Source: Hymenobacter mellowenesis
GTDB lineage: Bacteria > Bacteroidota > Bacteroidia > Cytophagales > Hymenobacteraceae
Direction: 5' to 3'
NCBI RefSeq assembly: GCF_030581005.1
Contig: NZ_JAUQSX010000016.1
Location: forward strand, 62,001-126,000
Length of the DNA stretch: 64,000 nucleotides
Shown in pieces: positions 17,085-25,989 of the stretch. Both the position numbers and the translations under genes were made by a program. Each line of letters opens with the position of its first letter. Position 1 is the first letter of the stretch. A model generated the notes under the pieces. That model saw only the letters and a list, made by a program, of their open reading frames with translations, was not told the DNA's origin and did not search any database.

Positions 17085-18383
17085 ATGGCTTTAAAACGCA
17101 TTTCCGGCCTAGGTGCCATCGGCCTCGGGCTCTGGGCCACGCTGGCGGCCGGGGTGGCCCATCATCCCCTGGCCCCGCGCCCCGACTACGCCGGCCTCTA
17201 CCGCGACGTGCAGCACCTCGACGTGGACACCCGCCGCGAGGGCGACAGCCTGCGCTTCTACCTGCGCCTGCCCGCCCCCGCCCGCCTGGGCCCCGGCCAC
17301 CCGCTGCGCCTCACCGCCTGGCCCAGCTACGAGGCCCGCCAGCCCCTGTGGCAGGACAGCGTGCCCCGCCGCCAGCAGCGCCCCATCCCCTTCCCCGACG
17401 GGGTGCGCCTGAGCTTCTGCGTAGCCGCGAGCCGGCTGCCAGCCGGCACCGTGCTGCAGCTCAGCACCGCCCCGCCCGATGCCAAGGAAGACTACCAGGA
17501 AGCCACCACCACGGCCTGGCTGCGCCTGACGGAGGCCATGCTGGCCCGCCCCTTCGTGCTCGTGGATTCGGTGGGCCAGCCCCTGCTGCGGCGCTACGTG
17601 CAGGCCGGCGAGCCCTTCGGCGTCGACTGCTTCGGCCTCTATCAGCCCGTGCGCTGGAAGCGCTACGCCGTGAGCCCCGCCCCCGCCCTGCCCCCCATGA
17701 CCAACCCGGCCGCCATGCCCGCCGGCCCGCGCACCCTAGCCGTGCTCGACTCGGCCAGCACCCGGCCCGGGCAGCCCCTGCGCTTTGAGGAGCCCGGCCT
17801 GTATGCCCTGCGCGTAGGCGGGGCCGGCGGCGTGGTGCCCCGCACCCTGGCTGTGACGGTGGCCGCCAACCAGTACCCCGACCTCACCACCGCGGCCGAG
17901 CTGATTGAGCCGCTGCGCTACCTCACCACCAGCCAGGAGCGCCAGAAGCTCACCGACGCGCCCAACCCCAAGCGCGCCGTCGATAAATTCTGGCTCGACA
18001 TCGCCAAGGGCAACCAGAAGCTGGCAAAGGAATTGATTCGGCGCTACTATGGCCGCGTGATAGCGGCCAACGAGCTTTTTGCTGCCCACAAGGCCGGCTG
18101 GCTTACAGATAGGGGCCTGCTCTACGTGGTGCTGGGGCCGCCGCCCAGCGTCCGGCGCCTGTTCGATGGCGAGGAGCGGTGGTATTATCCCGACGGCAAC
18201 CTCGACGGCGGACCCGTCACCTACAGCTTCCGGCCCCGGCCGAGTACCTTTGCCCCTGATTACTACGAATTGGTGCGCCGACCTGAGTACGAACTGCCCT
18301 GGTATGCCGCCGTTGAAAAATGGAGAACCCCACCGACCGCCCTGACCGGCCCGAACGCCCCCAACGCCCTGCCCGCCCGGTAG
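17085..18383 (+). CDS. GWxTD-domain protein
   Basis: Encodes 432 residues. A short hydrophobic N-terminus (residues 8-25) suggests export. The defining motif GWLTD lies at about residue 342 inside AHKAGWLTDRGLLYVVLGPP, preceded by the helical region DKFWLDIAKGNQKLAKELIR. GWxTD proteins are found widely in Bacteroidota; their role is unknown. The last 64 bp overlap the start of rlmB in another frame, and the final residues (TALTGPNAPNALPAR) are low complexity, perhaps because both frames share this DNA. Confidence 0.86.
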   Translation: MALKRISGLGAIGLGLWATLAAGVAHHPLAPRPDYAGLYRDVQHLDVDTRREGDSLRFYLRLPAPARLGPGHPLRLTAWPSYEARQPLWQDSVPRRQQRPIPFPDGVRLSFCVAASRLPAGTVLQLSTAPPDAKEDYQEATTTAWLRLTEAMLARPFVLVDSVGQPLLRRYVQAGEPFGVDCFGLYQPVRWKRYAVSPAPALPPMTNPAAMPAGPRTLAVLDSASTRPGQPLRFEEPGLYALRVGGAGGVVPRTLAVTVAANQYPDLTTAAELIEPLRYLTTSQERQKLTDAPNPKRAVDKFWLDIAKGNQKLAKELIRRYYGRVIAANELFAAHKAGWLTDRGLLYVVLGPPPSVRRLFDGEERWYYPDGNLDGGPVTYSFRPRPSTFAPDYYELVRRPEYELPWYAAVEKWRTPPTALTGPNAPNALPAR

Positions 18384-19381
18384 CCGGCCGCCGCTTCTAC
18401 GATGGTGCCAACCGGCCCGTCACCCCCAAGCAGTTCCGCCCCGACCGCGGCGGCAGCGAGTTTGACGACCGCCCCGCCCGCCCCCGCGGCCGCGGCGGCT
18501 CCGACAACCAGGGCGACGCCTCCGAAAACCGCTCCGAGCGCGGCGACAGCCGCCCCCCCTACCGCGAGCGCGGCGAAGGCGGCCCGCGTAGCGGCTCCGA
18601 CCGCCCGCGCTACGAAAACCGCCCGGCCCAGGCGTCCAGCATCGACATGCTGTTTGGCCTGCGCCCCATTCTGGAAGCGCTGAGCGCGGGCCGCACGCTG
18701 GAAAAGATTTTCCTGCTACGCGGCACCAAAAACAGCCTCGTCACGGACATCTCCACCGCCGCTCGTGAGGCCGGCATTCAGGTACAGTTGGTGCCCGTGG
18801 AGAAGCTCGACAACCTGACCCGCAAAAACCACCAGGGCGCCGTGGCCTTTGTGTCGCCCATCGATTACGCCCCGCTCGACAACATCGTGTCCGGCTTGTT
18901 TGAGGAAGGCAAAGTGCCCTTCCTGCTGCTGCTCGACCGCATCACCGACGTGCGCAACTTCGGCGCCATTGCCCGCACGGCCGAATGTTTGGGCGTGCAG
19001 GCCATCGTGGTGCCCAGCCGCGGCGCCGCCCAAATCAACGGCGACGCCCTCAAAACGTCGGCCGGCGCGCTCAACATCCTGCCGGTGTGCCGCGAGGTGA
19101 GCCTGCACGAAACCATCCGCTTCCTCCAGCAGTCGGGCATCACGGTAGTGGCCTGTACCGAGAAAGCCGAGGACGCCGTGGGTTCCGCCGAAATTGATTT
19201 CACCGGTCCCGTAGCCGTGCTCATGGGCTCGGAAGAAGACGGCATCTCGCCCGACCTGCTGAATCTGGCCGACGTGAAGCTGAAAGTGCCCATGACCGGC
19301 CAGATTCAAAGCCTGAACGTGGGCGTGGCAGCTGGCATCATGCTGTTTGAGGTGGCCCGGCAGCGGGTGGCGCAGGCGTAA
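18320..19381 (+). CDS. rlmB: 23S rRNA (guanosine-2'-O)-methyltransferase RlmB (TrmH/SpoU family)
   Basis: Encodes 353 residues. The first ~110 are Arg/Pro/Gly-rich and probably disordered; the SpoU substrate-binding domain starts at DMLFGLRPILEAL and is followed by the knotted SPOUT fold with motifs LLLDRITDVRNFGAIARTAE, VLMGSEEDGIS and VPMTGQIQSLNVGVAAGI. It uses SAM to methylate a ribose 2'-OH, canonically G2251 of 23S rRNA. The start overlaps the GWxTD gene by 64 bp, suggesting translational coupling. A TrmH-type tRNA target cannot be excluded. Confidence 0.9.
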   Translation: MENPTDRPDRPERPQRPARPVAGRRFYDGANRPVTPKQFRPDRGGSEFDDRPARPRGRGGSDNQGDASENRSERGDSRPPYRERGEGGPRSGSDRPRYENRPAQASSIDMLFGLRPILEALSAGRTLEKIFLLRGTKNSLVTDISTAAREAGIQVQLVPVEKLDNLTRKNHQGAVAFVSPIDYAPLDNIVSGLFEEGKVPFLLLLDRITDVRNFGAIARTAECLGVQAIVVPSRGAAQINGDALKTSAGALNILPVCREVSLHETIRFLQQSGITVVACTEKAEDAVGSAEIDFTGPVAVLMGSEEDGISPDLLNLADVKLKVPMTGQIQSLNVGVAAGIMLFEVARQRVAQA

Positions 19382-19394
19382 GGGGCCGCCTGTT

Positions 19395-19443
19395 ATTGCG
19401 AGCATTCCGCGCATCAAGCGGCGACGAAGCAATTCGTCCTGTC
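19395..19443. repeat. Possible decayed intergenic repeat (TTGCGAG...GAAGCAAT type)
   Basis: TATTGCGAGCATTCCGCG and GACGAAGCAATTCGTC resemble halves of a dispersed intergenic element common in Bacteroidota genomes. Only one degenerate copy is seen, so this is tentative. Confidence 0.3.
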
Positions 19444-19468
19444 AACACCACAAACGCCCTTTTATTAG

Positions 19469-19502
19469 AAAGCCCTGGCACTGCGCAGTGCCGGGGCTTT
19501 TT
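19469..19502. terminator. Bidirectional terminator between rlmB and a convergent gene
   Basis: Stem AAAGCCCTGGCACTGC / GCAGTGCCGGGGCTTT with flanking A/T runs. Confidence 0.85.
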
Positions 19503-19504
19503 CT

Positions 19505-20032
19505 TTATTCAGAGCCTTCCGCCATGCCCTTCTCTAGCTTCACTTTGTGGTCGTTACGCACAACATCCAGTTCGCCCACCGCCGTATCCGAATTGCCCAC
19601 GACACTAACTTCTTTGCCTTTCACGGTCACCCAGATGCTTACTGCCCGGGGGTAAATTTCCTCGTGTTGCTTGTCGTATTGGGCCGAGGTATGGTCGGAA
19701 ATCGTGTATTGTACGCCTTGGTTTTGAAATTTTAGCTCGGCGATTCCGAGGTAAGGATTTCCCCGCTGGTAAGACCAGTACGTGAACTTCTGCCAGCTGC
19801 TGGCGTCCAGCTTGGCGGGGTATTGCAGCTCCACGTTGGCCGCCGTGCCGAAACGGTACACCAAGTAGGCGCCTTTAGGCCCCCGGCAGAGGGCAGCCGT
19901 CTTGCCCGTTTTGGTTGCGAAGGAAAAAATAACCGTTTCCCCGGCCCAACTCAGATTAGCTGGTTTGGGCGGGGCGCTGGCAGTTAGCAGCAAGCTGCTG
20001 CCGAGCAAGCAAAAGGTGGAACTGGGTTTCAC
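19505..20032 (-). CDS. Exported protein of unknown function
   Basis: Encodes 175 residues from a GTG start. Residues 1-20 form a signal peptide ending in Ala/Pro. The rest is predicted beta-rich (VIFSFATKTGKTAALCRG, AYLVYRFGTAANVELQYP, VTVKGKEVSVVGNSDTAV) with no motif I recognise. It lies directly downstream of manC on the same strand, 24 bp apart, and may be co-transcribed, but nothing links it to sugar metabolism. Confidence 0.65.
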   Translation of the reverse strand: MKPSSTFCLLGSSLLLTASAPPKPANLSWAGETVIFSFATKTGKTAALCRGPKGAYLVYRFGTAANVELQYPAKLDASSWQKFTYWSYQRGNPYLGIAELKFQNQGVQYTISDHTSAQYDKQHEEIYPRAVSIWVTVKGKEVSVVGNSDTAVGELDVVRNDHKVKLEKGMAEGSE

Positions 20033-20056
20033 CGTTACAGTGGGCTTTGCAGCGGG

Positions 20057-21139
20057 TTAGTTGTAGCCGCTGCCCTTCTTGGCTTTCACGTCGGCCACAA
20101 ACTCCTTCACGCGCTGTTCCTCGCTGCGCTTGCAGATGAGCAGCACGTTGTCGTACTCGGCCACAATGTAGTCTTCCAAGCCCTGCACCACCACTAGGCG
20201 CTCCGAGGGCGTTTTAATGACGCAGCCGGTGGTGTCGTAAAGCAGCACGTCGCCGCTCACCATGTTGCCGTGGGCATCGTGCTCGCCGATGCGGTGCAGC
20301 GAATCCCAGGTGCCCACGTCGCTCCAGCCGAAATCGGCGGGCAGCACGTACACGTTATCGGCCTTTTCCATCACCCCGTAGTCGATGCTGATGTTGCGGC
20401 AGCGCGAGTAGGCCTCGCCGATGAAATCTTCTTCGGCCGGGGTGCCTAACACCGCTGCGCCTTCATCAAATACCTCGGCGATGTCGCTCAGGTATTGGTG
20501 GAAAGCGTTGATGATGACATCGGCCCGCCATACGAACAGGCCCGAATTCCAGAGGAAGTCGCCGCTGTCCACAAACATCTTCGCAATCTCCAGATTAGGC
20601 TTTTCGGTGAAGGTCTTCACCTTGTGCAGCTCGCCGCCGGGCAGGCTCTGCTCGTCCATGTACTGGATGTAGCCGTAGCCGGTATCGGGCCGTGAAGGCT
20701 GAATGCCGAGCGTGATGAGCACGTCGCTGGCCCGGGCCGCGGCGATGGCCTTGCTGATGAGGCGACGGAACTCGTCCTCACGCAGCACGGCGTGGTCGGC
20801 CGGCGTCACGATGATGGTAGCCTGCGGGTCACGCTGCGTGATGCGGTAGCTGGCGTAGGCGATGCAGGGGGCCGTGTTGCGGCCAATGGGTTCGCCCAAA
20901 ATCTGGTCGGCGGGCAGGTCGGGCAGGTGCTCCTGCACAAGTTGGGTGTAGTCGCGGTTGGTCACGACGAAGACGTTTTCGCGGGGGCACACGCCGGCAA
21001 ACCGGTCGACGGTAAGCTGAAGCATGGAGCGCCCAACGCCCAGAACGTCATGAAACTGCTTGGGGTGGTGGGTGCGGCTGAAAGGCCAGAAGCGGCTGCC
21101 GATGCCGCCAGCCATTACGACGAGATAGGTGGAATTCAT
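20057..21139 (-). CDS. manC: Mannose-1-phosphate guanylyltransferase
   Basis: Encodes 360 residues of the nucleotidyltransferase fold with the pyrophosphorylase signature VVMAGGIGSRFWPFSR and the PKQF motif, EPIGRNTAPCIAYA, and the FTEKP and WNSGLF motifs of the mannose-1-phosphate type. It makes GDP-mannose from GTP and mannose-1-phosphate, feeding surface glycans. There is no C-terminal phosphomannose isomerase domain, so it is the short monofunctional form. A TACCTTTG box ends just 5 nt upstream of the ATG. Together with kdsD it gives this stretch an envelope-sugar theme. Confidence 0.92.
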   Translation of the reverse strand: MNSTYLVVMAGGIGSRFWPFSRTHHPKQFHDVLGVGRSMLQLTVDRFAGVCPRENVFVVTNRDYTQLVQEHLPDLPADQILGEPIGRNTAPCIAYASYRITQRDPQATIIVTPADHAVLREDEFRRLISKAIAAARASDVLITLGIQPSRPDTGYGYIQYMDEQSLPGGELHKVKTFTEKPNLEIAKMFVDSGDFLWNSGLFVWRADVIINAFHQYLSDIAEVFDEGAAVLGTPAEEDFIGEAYSRCRNISIDYGVMEKADNVYVLPADFGWSDVGTWDSLHRIGEHDAHGNMVSGDVLLYDTTGCVIKTPSERLVVVQGLEDYIVAEYDNVLLICKRSEEQRVKEFVADVKAKKGSGYN

Positions 21140-21144
21140 TGCCG

Positions 21145-21152
21145 CAAAGGTA
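21145..21152 (-). promoter_or_regulatory. Putative -7 box abutting the manC start
   Basis: TACCTTTG on the minus strand matches TAnnTTTG and lies 5 nt before the ATG at 21139, implying a leaderless or near-leaderless transcript. No clear -33 element. Confidence 0.4.
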
Positions 21153-21214
21153 AGGCCGAAGCCGGACGTGCGACGACAGAGTTATTTGGACAAGCAGTGA
21201 GCGAAAGGAACCTC

Positions 21215-21307
21215 ATGCAGAGCGCAGCGAAGCAGCTCGCGTGCCACCACTAATTCTATCGAATGAAGTCGGTGGTGGCACGCGAGCTGCTTCGCTGCGC
21301 TCTGCAT
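21215..21307. repeat. Family A palindrome, copy A3
   Basis: Arms ATGCAGAGCGCAGCGAAGC and GCTTCGCTGCGCTCTGCAT are perfect reverse complements and the match continues through CTCGCGTGCCACCAC on the inside. The inner arm differs from copy A1 yet is matched on both sides. Confidence 0.92.
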
Positions 21308-21334
21308 AAAGGGCTGTTAGCCGGTAGGCACCAG

Positions 21335-22351
21335 CTACACCAGCCCCTCGCGCAGCAAATCGTGCAGGTGAATGAAGCCGGCAAACGCCCCGTCTTCCGT
21401 CACCACCAGTTGGGTGATGTTGCGCTGTTGCATGCGGGCCAGGGCTTCGGCAGCAAAATCTTCGATATCAATCGTGGCGGGGCGGGGCGTGAGAATGTCG
21501 CGGGCGCGCAGCTTTTCTAGGTCCGAAAAGCTGCCCAGCATGCGGCGCAGGTCGCCGTCAGTGATGATGCCGGCCAGCGCGCCATCGGCCGCCAGCACGG
21601 CGGTGGCGCCCAGGCGTTTGCCCGATATTTCGAGCAATACCTCCTTTAGCGGCGCATCTTCCAGCACTTGCGGGCGCTGGTTCTGGCGGCTGAGGTCGCC
21701 CACTTTCAGGTAGAGGCGCTTGCCGAGGGTGCCGCCGGGGTGCAGGCGGGCAAAGTCGGCGGCGGTGAACTGCCGGCTTTCGAGCAGGCACACGGCCAGG
21801 GCATCGCCCAGGGCCAGAGCGGCGGTGGTGCTGGTGGTAGGCGCCAGGTTGTTGGGGCAGGCCTCCTTGGCCACGGGGGCGTGCAGAATGAAGGTGGCCT
21901 GCTGGCCCAGGTAGGAGTCAGCGCGGCTCACCAACGCGGCCAGGGGCACGCCTTTTCGGCGCAGCAGCGGCACCAGCACCTTGATTTCGGGCGTGTCGCC
22001 GCTCTTGCTGATGGCGATGACGAAGTCTTCGGGCTGAATCATGCCCAGGTCGCCGTGAATGGCATCGGCGGCGTGCATGAACAGGGCCGGCGTGCCGGTG
22101 CTATTGAGCGTGGCCACCATCTTGCCCGCTACGTGGGCGCTTTTGCCAATGCCCGTGACCACCACGCGGCCCTTCAATTGCAGAATGGCCTGCACGCAGC
22201 GCTCGAAATCGGGCGTGGCGGCAATGGCATCGGCCACGTCGTGCAATGCAGCGGCTTCCTCGTGCAGCACGTGGCGCGCAATTCGCAGCACATCAACCGA
22301 AGCAGAAGTGGCGGCAGTAACAGAATGGGCGGATTCGGAAGGCACAGACAT
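21335..22351 (-). CDS. kdsD: D-arabinose-5-phosphate isomerase (KpsF/GutQ family)
   Basis: Encodes 338 residues from the ATG at 22351; an in-frame start 22 codons upstream adds sequence unlike the family. The N-terminal SIS domain (GRVVVTGIGKSAHVAGKMVATLNSTG, ISKSGDTPEI) is followed by two CBS domains (from about 215). It interconverts ribulose-5-phosphate and arabinose-5-phosphate, the first step to KDO for lipopolysaccharide. It is divergent from recQ across a 326-bp gap. Confidence 0.9.
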   Translation of the reverse strand: MSVPSESAHSVTAATSASVDVLRIARHVLHEEAAALHDVADAIAATPDFERCVQAILQLKGRVVVTGIGKSAHVAGKMVATLNSTGTPALFMHAADAIHGDLGMIQPEDFVIAISKSGDTPEIKVLVPLLRRKGVPLAALVSRADSYLGQQATFILHAPVAKEACPNNLAPTTSTTAALALGDALAVCLLESRQFTAADFARLHPGGTLGKRLYLKVGDLSRQNQRPQVLEDAPLKEVLLEISGKRLGATAVLAADGALAGIITDGDLRRMLGSFSDLEKLRARDILTPRPATIDIEDFAAEALARMQQRNITQLVVTEDGAFAGFIHLHDLLREGLV

Positions 22352-22677
22352 AAGCGGAGCGGGAAATGACCCGGCAAAATTCGGGGATAGAAACTTAGCC
22401 ACGAGCGAGGATGCCAAGCCAAAGCTTCAGACAGGTAATTCCGTTGGCTGAACAATCGTTTTTCAAGCAACAAATGCTTGATATTCCACAGCTGGTTTAA
22501 AAACGGCTGTCCGTCTGCCATTTGCTTTTTACTGAGCGAACTATTGCGTATTCGGCGTGATAAAATTGTTTTCCACAATTCAAGAAAAACACCATTTTTC
22601 ACGATAAAAACCAATACGCGTGCTTATCTTCGTTAAGAACCGCGCTTCCATACGCCTCTCATTTGAGCTCTCGAACT
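22352..22677. other. Divergent intergenic region, kdsD/recQ
   Basis: No coding signal. The half nearest recQ is AT-rich and presumably holds both promoters; TATCTTCG at 22626 resembles a -7 box with one mismatch for recQ. Nothing else is recognised. Confidence 0.4.
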
Positions 22678-24882
22678 ATGTCAACAGTTGCCCTCCAAGA
22701 ATCCCCGGTCCTGACGGCCGATTTGAAACATACACTTAAGGAAGTATTCGGCTACGGCCAGTTTCGGGGAACCCAGGAAGCTGTTATTCAAAATATTCTG
22801 GCGGGGCGCAACACCTTCGTTATCATGCCCACGGGGGCGGGCAAGAGCCTCTGCTACCAGCTGCCGGCGCTGGTGCTGCCGGGCACAGCCATCGTTATTT
22901 CGCCCCTCATCGCCCTGATGAAGAACCAGGTCGACCAGCTTGGCGCCTTCGGCGTGAATGCCCAGGTGTACAATTCGACCCTGACCAAAACCGAGATGAA
23001 GCGGGTGCAGAAAGACGTGATGAGCGGCGAGGTGCGCCTGCTCTACGTGGCCCCAGAAAGCCTTACCAAGGACGACACCATTGAATTTCTGCTGAAATCG
23101 ACCATCAGCTTCGTGGCCATCGACGAGGCCCACTGTATTTCGGAGTGGGGCCACGATTTCCGGCCTGAGTACCGCAAGATTCGGGGAATTATCGACAACC
23201 TGGGCGGCAACGTGCCGATTATCGCCCTCACGGCCACGGCCACGCCCAAAGTGCAGCTGGACATCCAGAAAAACCTGCAGATGGACGACGCCAGCGTCTT
23301 CAAAACCAGCTTCAACCGCACCAACCTCTACTACGAGGTGCGCGCCAAGCACAACACCAAAAAGCAGCTGATTCAATACGTGAAGCAGCACAAGGGCAAG
23401 GCTGGCATCATTTACTGCCTGAGCCGCAAGAAGGTGGAGGAAATAGCGGAGTTGCTGCGCGTGAACGATGTGCGCGCCCGCCCCTACCACGCCGGCCTCG
23501 ACCAGCATACCCGTATTGATAACCAGGACGCTTTCCTCAACGAGGAGTGCGACGTGATTGTGGCCACCATCGCCTTTGGCATGGGCATCGACAAGCCCGA
23601 CGTGCGCTTCGTAGTACACTACGACGCGCCTAAATCCATTGAGGGCTACTACCAGGAAACCGGCCGCGGCGGCCGCGACGGCCTGGAAGGCAACTGCCTG
23701 ATGTTCTACAGCTACGATGATATTCTGAAGCTGGAAAAATTCAGCAAAGACAAGCCGGTGACCGAGCGCGACAACGCCCACCAGCTGCTGGCCGAAATGA
23801 CAAACTACGCCGAAAGCTCGGTATGCCGGCGGCGGCAGCTGCTGCACTACTTCGGCGAGGTACTGGAGAAAGACTGCGGCTTCTGCGACAACTGCAAGCA
23901 CCCCAAGGAGCGGTTTGAGGGCGAGGCGGCCGTGGGCCTAGCCCTGCGCGCCGTGGTACAGACGGAGGCGCGGTTTAATCTCAACCACATCGGCCAGGTG
24001 CTGCTGGGGCTGATGAACCCGCACATTGAGAGTTATGCGCATAATGCGCTGCCGATTTATGGGCAGGGCAAGGAGCTGGGCGACGCGCAGTTCTGGCACT
24101 CGGTGCTGCGCCAGTGCCTGCTGAACGGCTTTCTGGAAAAGGACATCGACAGCCTGGGCCTGGTCCGCATCACCGACAAAGGCATGGATTTCATTGAAAA
24201 TCCGACGTCCATCACCCTCACCCGCGACCACAACTTCGACGAGGAGCAGAAGGCCGACGAGGAAAAGGAGGAAGTGCAGCACGCCGCTGGCCACGACGAA
24301 GCCCTGTTCACGCAGCTCAAGGAGCTGCGCAAGCAGGTGGCCAAGCAGAAAAACCTGCCGCCCTACGTCCTTTTCCAGGACCCGAGCCTGAAGGAAATGG
24401 CCACCACCTACCCCACTTCGCTGCACGACCTCACGCACGTGTCGGGCGTGGGCCAGGGCAAGGCCCAGAAGTTTGGCGCGCCGTTCGTAGCCGCCATCAA
24501 GAAGTACGTGGAAGACAACGACATTGAAACCGCCGAGGACGTGGTGGTGAAGTCGGCCGTGAACCGCTCGAAAATCAAAATCTACGTCATTCAGCAGATT
24601 GACAAGAAGATGATGCTGGAGGACATTGCCTCCTCCAAAGGCATCACGATGGCCGAGCTGATGGAGGAAATCGAGCACATCTGCTACTCCGGCACCCGCC
24701 TCAACATCGACTACTACCTCGAAGACATGGTGGAGGAGGAAGTGCGCGACGAGATTTACAACTACTTCATGTCGGCCAGCACCGACAACATTGCCGTGGC
24801 CATGAAGGAGCTGGGCGACGACTTCACCGAGGAGGAGCTGCGGCTGGTGCGCGTGAAATTTCTGAGCGAAGTAGCCAACTAG
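22678..24882 (+). CDS. recQ: ATP-dependent DNA helicase RecQ
   Basis: Encodes 734 residues from the ATG at 22678. Domains: helicase core with Walker A MPTGAGKS (about 50) and DEAH box (about 149); helicase C with ETGRGGRDG; RecQ zinc-binding cysteines (C of CRRRQLLHYFG about 382, then CGFCDNC about 400); RQC winged helix; HRDC domain (about 545-620); and a C-terminal helical region often seen in Bacteroidota. It unwinds DNA 3' to 5' in recombination and fork repair. Its own terminator follows at 24924. Confidence 0.96.
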   Translation: MSTVALQESPVLTADLKHTLKEVFGYGQFRGTQEAVIQNILAGRNTFVIMPTGAGKSLCYQLPALVLPGTAIVISPLIALMKNQVDQLGAFGVNAQVYNSTLTKTEMKRVQKDVMSGEVRLLYVAPESLTKDDTIEFLLKSTISFVAIDEAHCISEWGHDFRPEYRKIRGIIDNLGGNVPIIALTATATPKVQLDIQKNLQMDDASVFKTSFNRTNLYYEVRAKHNTKKQLIQYVKQHKGKAGIIYCLSRKKVEEIAELLRVNDVRARPYHAGLDQHTRIDNQDAFLNEECDVIVATIAFGMGIDKPDVRFVVHYDAPKSIEGYYQETGRGGRDGLEGNCLMFYSYDDILKLEKFSKDKPVTERDNAHQLLAEMTNYAESSVCRRRQLLHYFGEVLEKDCGFCDNCKHPKERFEGEAAVGLALRAVVQTEARFNLNHIGQVLLGLMNPHIESYAHNALPIYGQGKELGDAQFWHSVLRQCLLNGFLEKDIDSLGLVRITDKGMDFIENPTSITLTRDHNFDEEQKADEEKEEVQHAAGHDEALFTQLKELRKQVAKQKNLPPYVLFQDPSLKEMATTYPTSLHDLTHVSGVGQGKAQKFGAPFVAAIKKYVEDNDIETAEDVVVKSAVNRSKIKIYVIQQIDKKMMLEDIASSKGITMAELMEEIEHICYSGTRLNIDYYLEDMVEEEVRDEIYNYFMSASTDNIAVAMKELGDDFTEEELRLVRVKFLSEVAN

Positions 24883-24923
24883 CGGCTCCTGATTCGGGGT
24901 GCCATTGCCACCCCACAATTGTG

Positions 24924-24955
24924 AAAAGCCGCTTCTCAGGAAGCGGCTTTTTTTT
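24924..24955 (+). terminator. Terminator of recQ
   Basis: Stem AAAGCCGCTT / AAGCGGCTTT followed by an eight-T run. Confidence 0.9.
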
Positions 24956-25046
24956 GCAATGGCCGGCACTTTGAACAATAATCCTCCGATGGGGTATTAA
25001 CAGGTGCAGCTATTCTGCTGTTTTGCAGGTATTTCAGGGTTGATAT

Positions 25047-25556
25047 ATGTGGATAGTTTTTGCTTTGCTAGCGGCGATGGTGTCGGCTACCGTCGTTACG
25101 CTGTCGAAAGCAGGGGTGAAAAATGTGCCGCCCAGTCTGGCGTTTGCCATTCAGGCCGTGCTCATCATTCTGGTGTCGTGGGGAGCGGTGCTGTGGGAAG
25201 GGCTGTTGCCCGAAATTACGAAAATTGACCGCCGGAGCTGGATTTTCCTGGTAGCAGCGGGCGTACTCACGGCGGGTTCGTCGCTGCTCACGTTCCGGGC
25301 GCTGTCGTTGGGCGATGCTTCGCGCGTGTCGCCACTCACGAATACGGCGCTCATCTTTTCGGTATTCCTGGCGGCGCTTTTTCTCAAAGAAAAGCTGACG
25401 TGGCAGGTGCTGCTGGGCGCGGGCCTGATGGTGGCCGGCGCCATCCTCATCGCCACCACCAAACCCTCCGACCAATCCGAAAAGAAAGAAAGCAGCACAA
25501 AAAATGGTCGCCCCGCCAGCGGAGCGACCATCTACGAATCAAAGCCGTCCGCTTAG
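25047..25556 (+). CDS. Half-size EamA/DMT-family transporter
   Basis: Encodes 169 residues with five hydrophobic segments and one EamA repeat ending in LLGAGLMVAGAILIA, after which the tail is polar. Full-size DMT transporters have two such repeats and ten helices, so this one must dimerise. Substrate is unknown. It converges with the heme operon (stop 7 bp from that of the Cys-rich gene), with no terminator visible between them. Confidence 0.83.
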   Translation: MWIVFALLAAMVSATVVTLSKAGVKNVPPSLAFAIQAVLIILVSWGAVLWEGLLPEITKIDRRSWIFLVAAGVLTAGSSLLTFRALSLGDASRVSPLTNTALIFSVFLAALFLKEKLTWQVLLGAGLMVAGAILIATTKPSDQSEKKESSTKNGRPASGATIYESKPSA

Positions 25557-25562
25557 TCTCTG

Positions 25563-25883
25563 CTAGGCAGCCGGCGCGAGCAAAGCCTCGGCTTCCAGCA
25601 ACAGACTGGCGCTCATCAGCAGGTCGTGCAGGTGAAAAACCTCTTCGAGGTTGAAGACGAACGCCTGATAACTGACCGGCCCGGGCAGCGTGATGCAGCG
25701 AGCCAGCGGGTCGGGCAGCGTAAGGGCGTGCCGCTCGTAGAGCATGGCCACGGTGCTGCGCCACTCGGGCAGTTCGGCCCGTTTCAGGCTTAGGGCCACG
25801 TTGCCGAAATACAGGTGCAGGCAGCAGCCCGTGGAGCAGCGTGAGATGCAGCCCAGGTCGTTGTGGTGCAGGTAGCGGCACAT
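25563..25883 (-). CDS. Small Cys/His-rich protein, last gene of the heme-uptake operon
   Basis: Encodes 106 residues from the ATG at 25883; the longer frame to 25952 runs into a palindromic repeat. The N-terminus is rich in potential metal or heme ligands: MCRYLHHNDLGCISRCSTGC, five Cys and two adjacent His in the first 21 residues, then a CLHLYFGN motif. The rest is ordinary helix/strand sequence without a signal peptide, so it should be cytoplasmic. I believe it matches a Bacteroidota domain of unknown function (possibly DUF6686) but cannot confirm. Its place after hmuS suggests a role in handling heme or released iron. Confidence 0.7.
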   Translation of the reverse strand: MCRYLHHNDLGCISRCSTGCCLHLYFGNVALSLKRAELPEWRSTVAMLYERHALTLPDPLARCITLPGPVSYQAFVFNLEEVFHLHDLLMSASLLLEAEALLAPAA

Positions 25884-25890
25884 ATTTAGG

Positions 25891-25989
25891 TGAGGTGTGA
25901 ATGGTGAGGTGGTGAGCTTGATGTTCAGAATTTCGACTGGTGCAGGTAGCACATCAAACTCACCACCTCACACCTCACAAGTTCACCAC
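25891..25989. repeat. Inverted repeat C2 (GTGAGGTG type) between hmuS and the Cys-rich gene
   Basis: Left arm TGAGGTGTGAATGGTGAGG continues GTGGTGAGCTTGATG; the right arm CATCAAACTCACCACCTCAC continues into ACCTCACAAGTTCACC. The arms are near reverse complements around ~27 bp. Confidence 0.8.
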
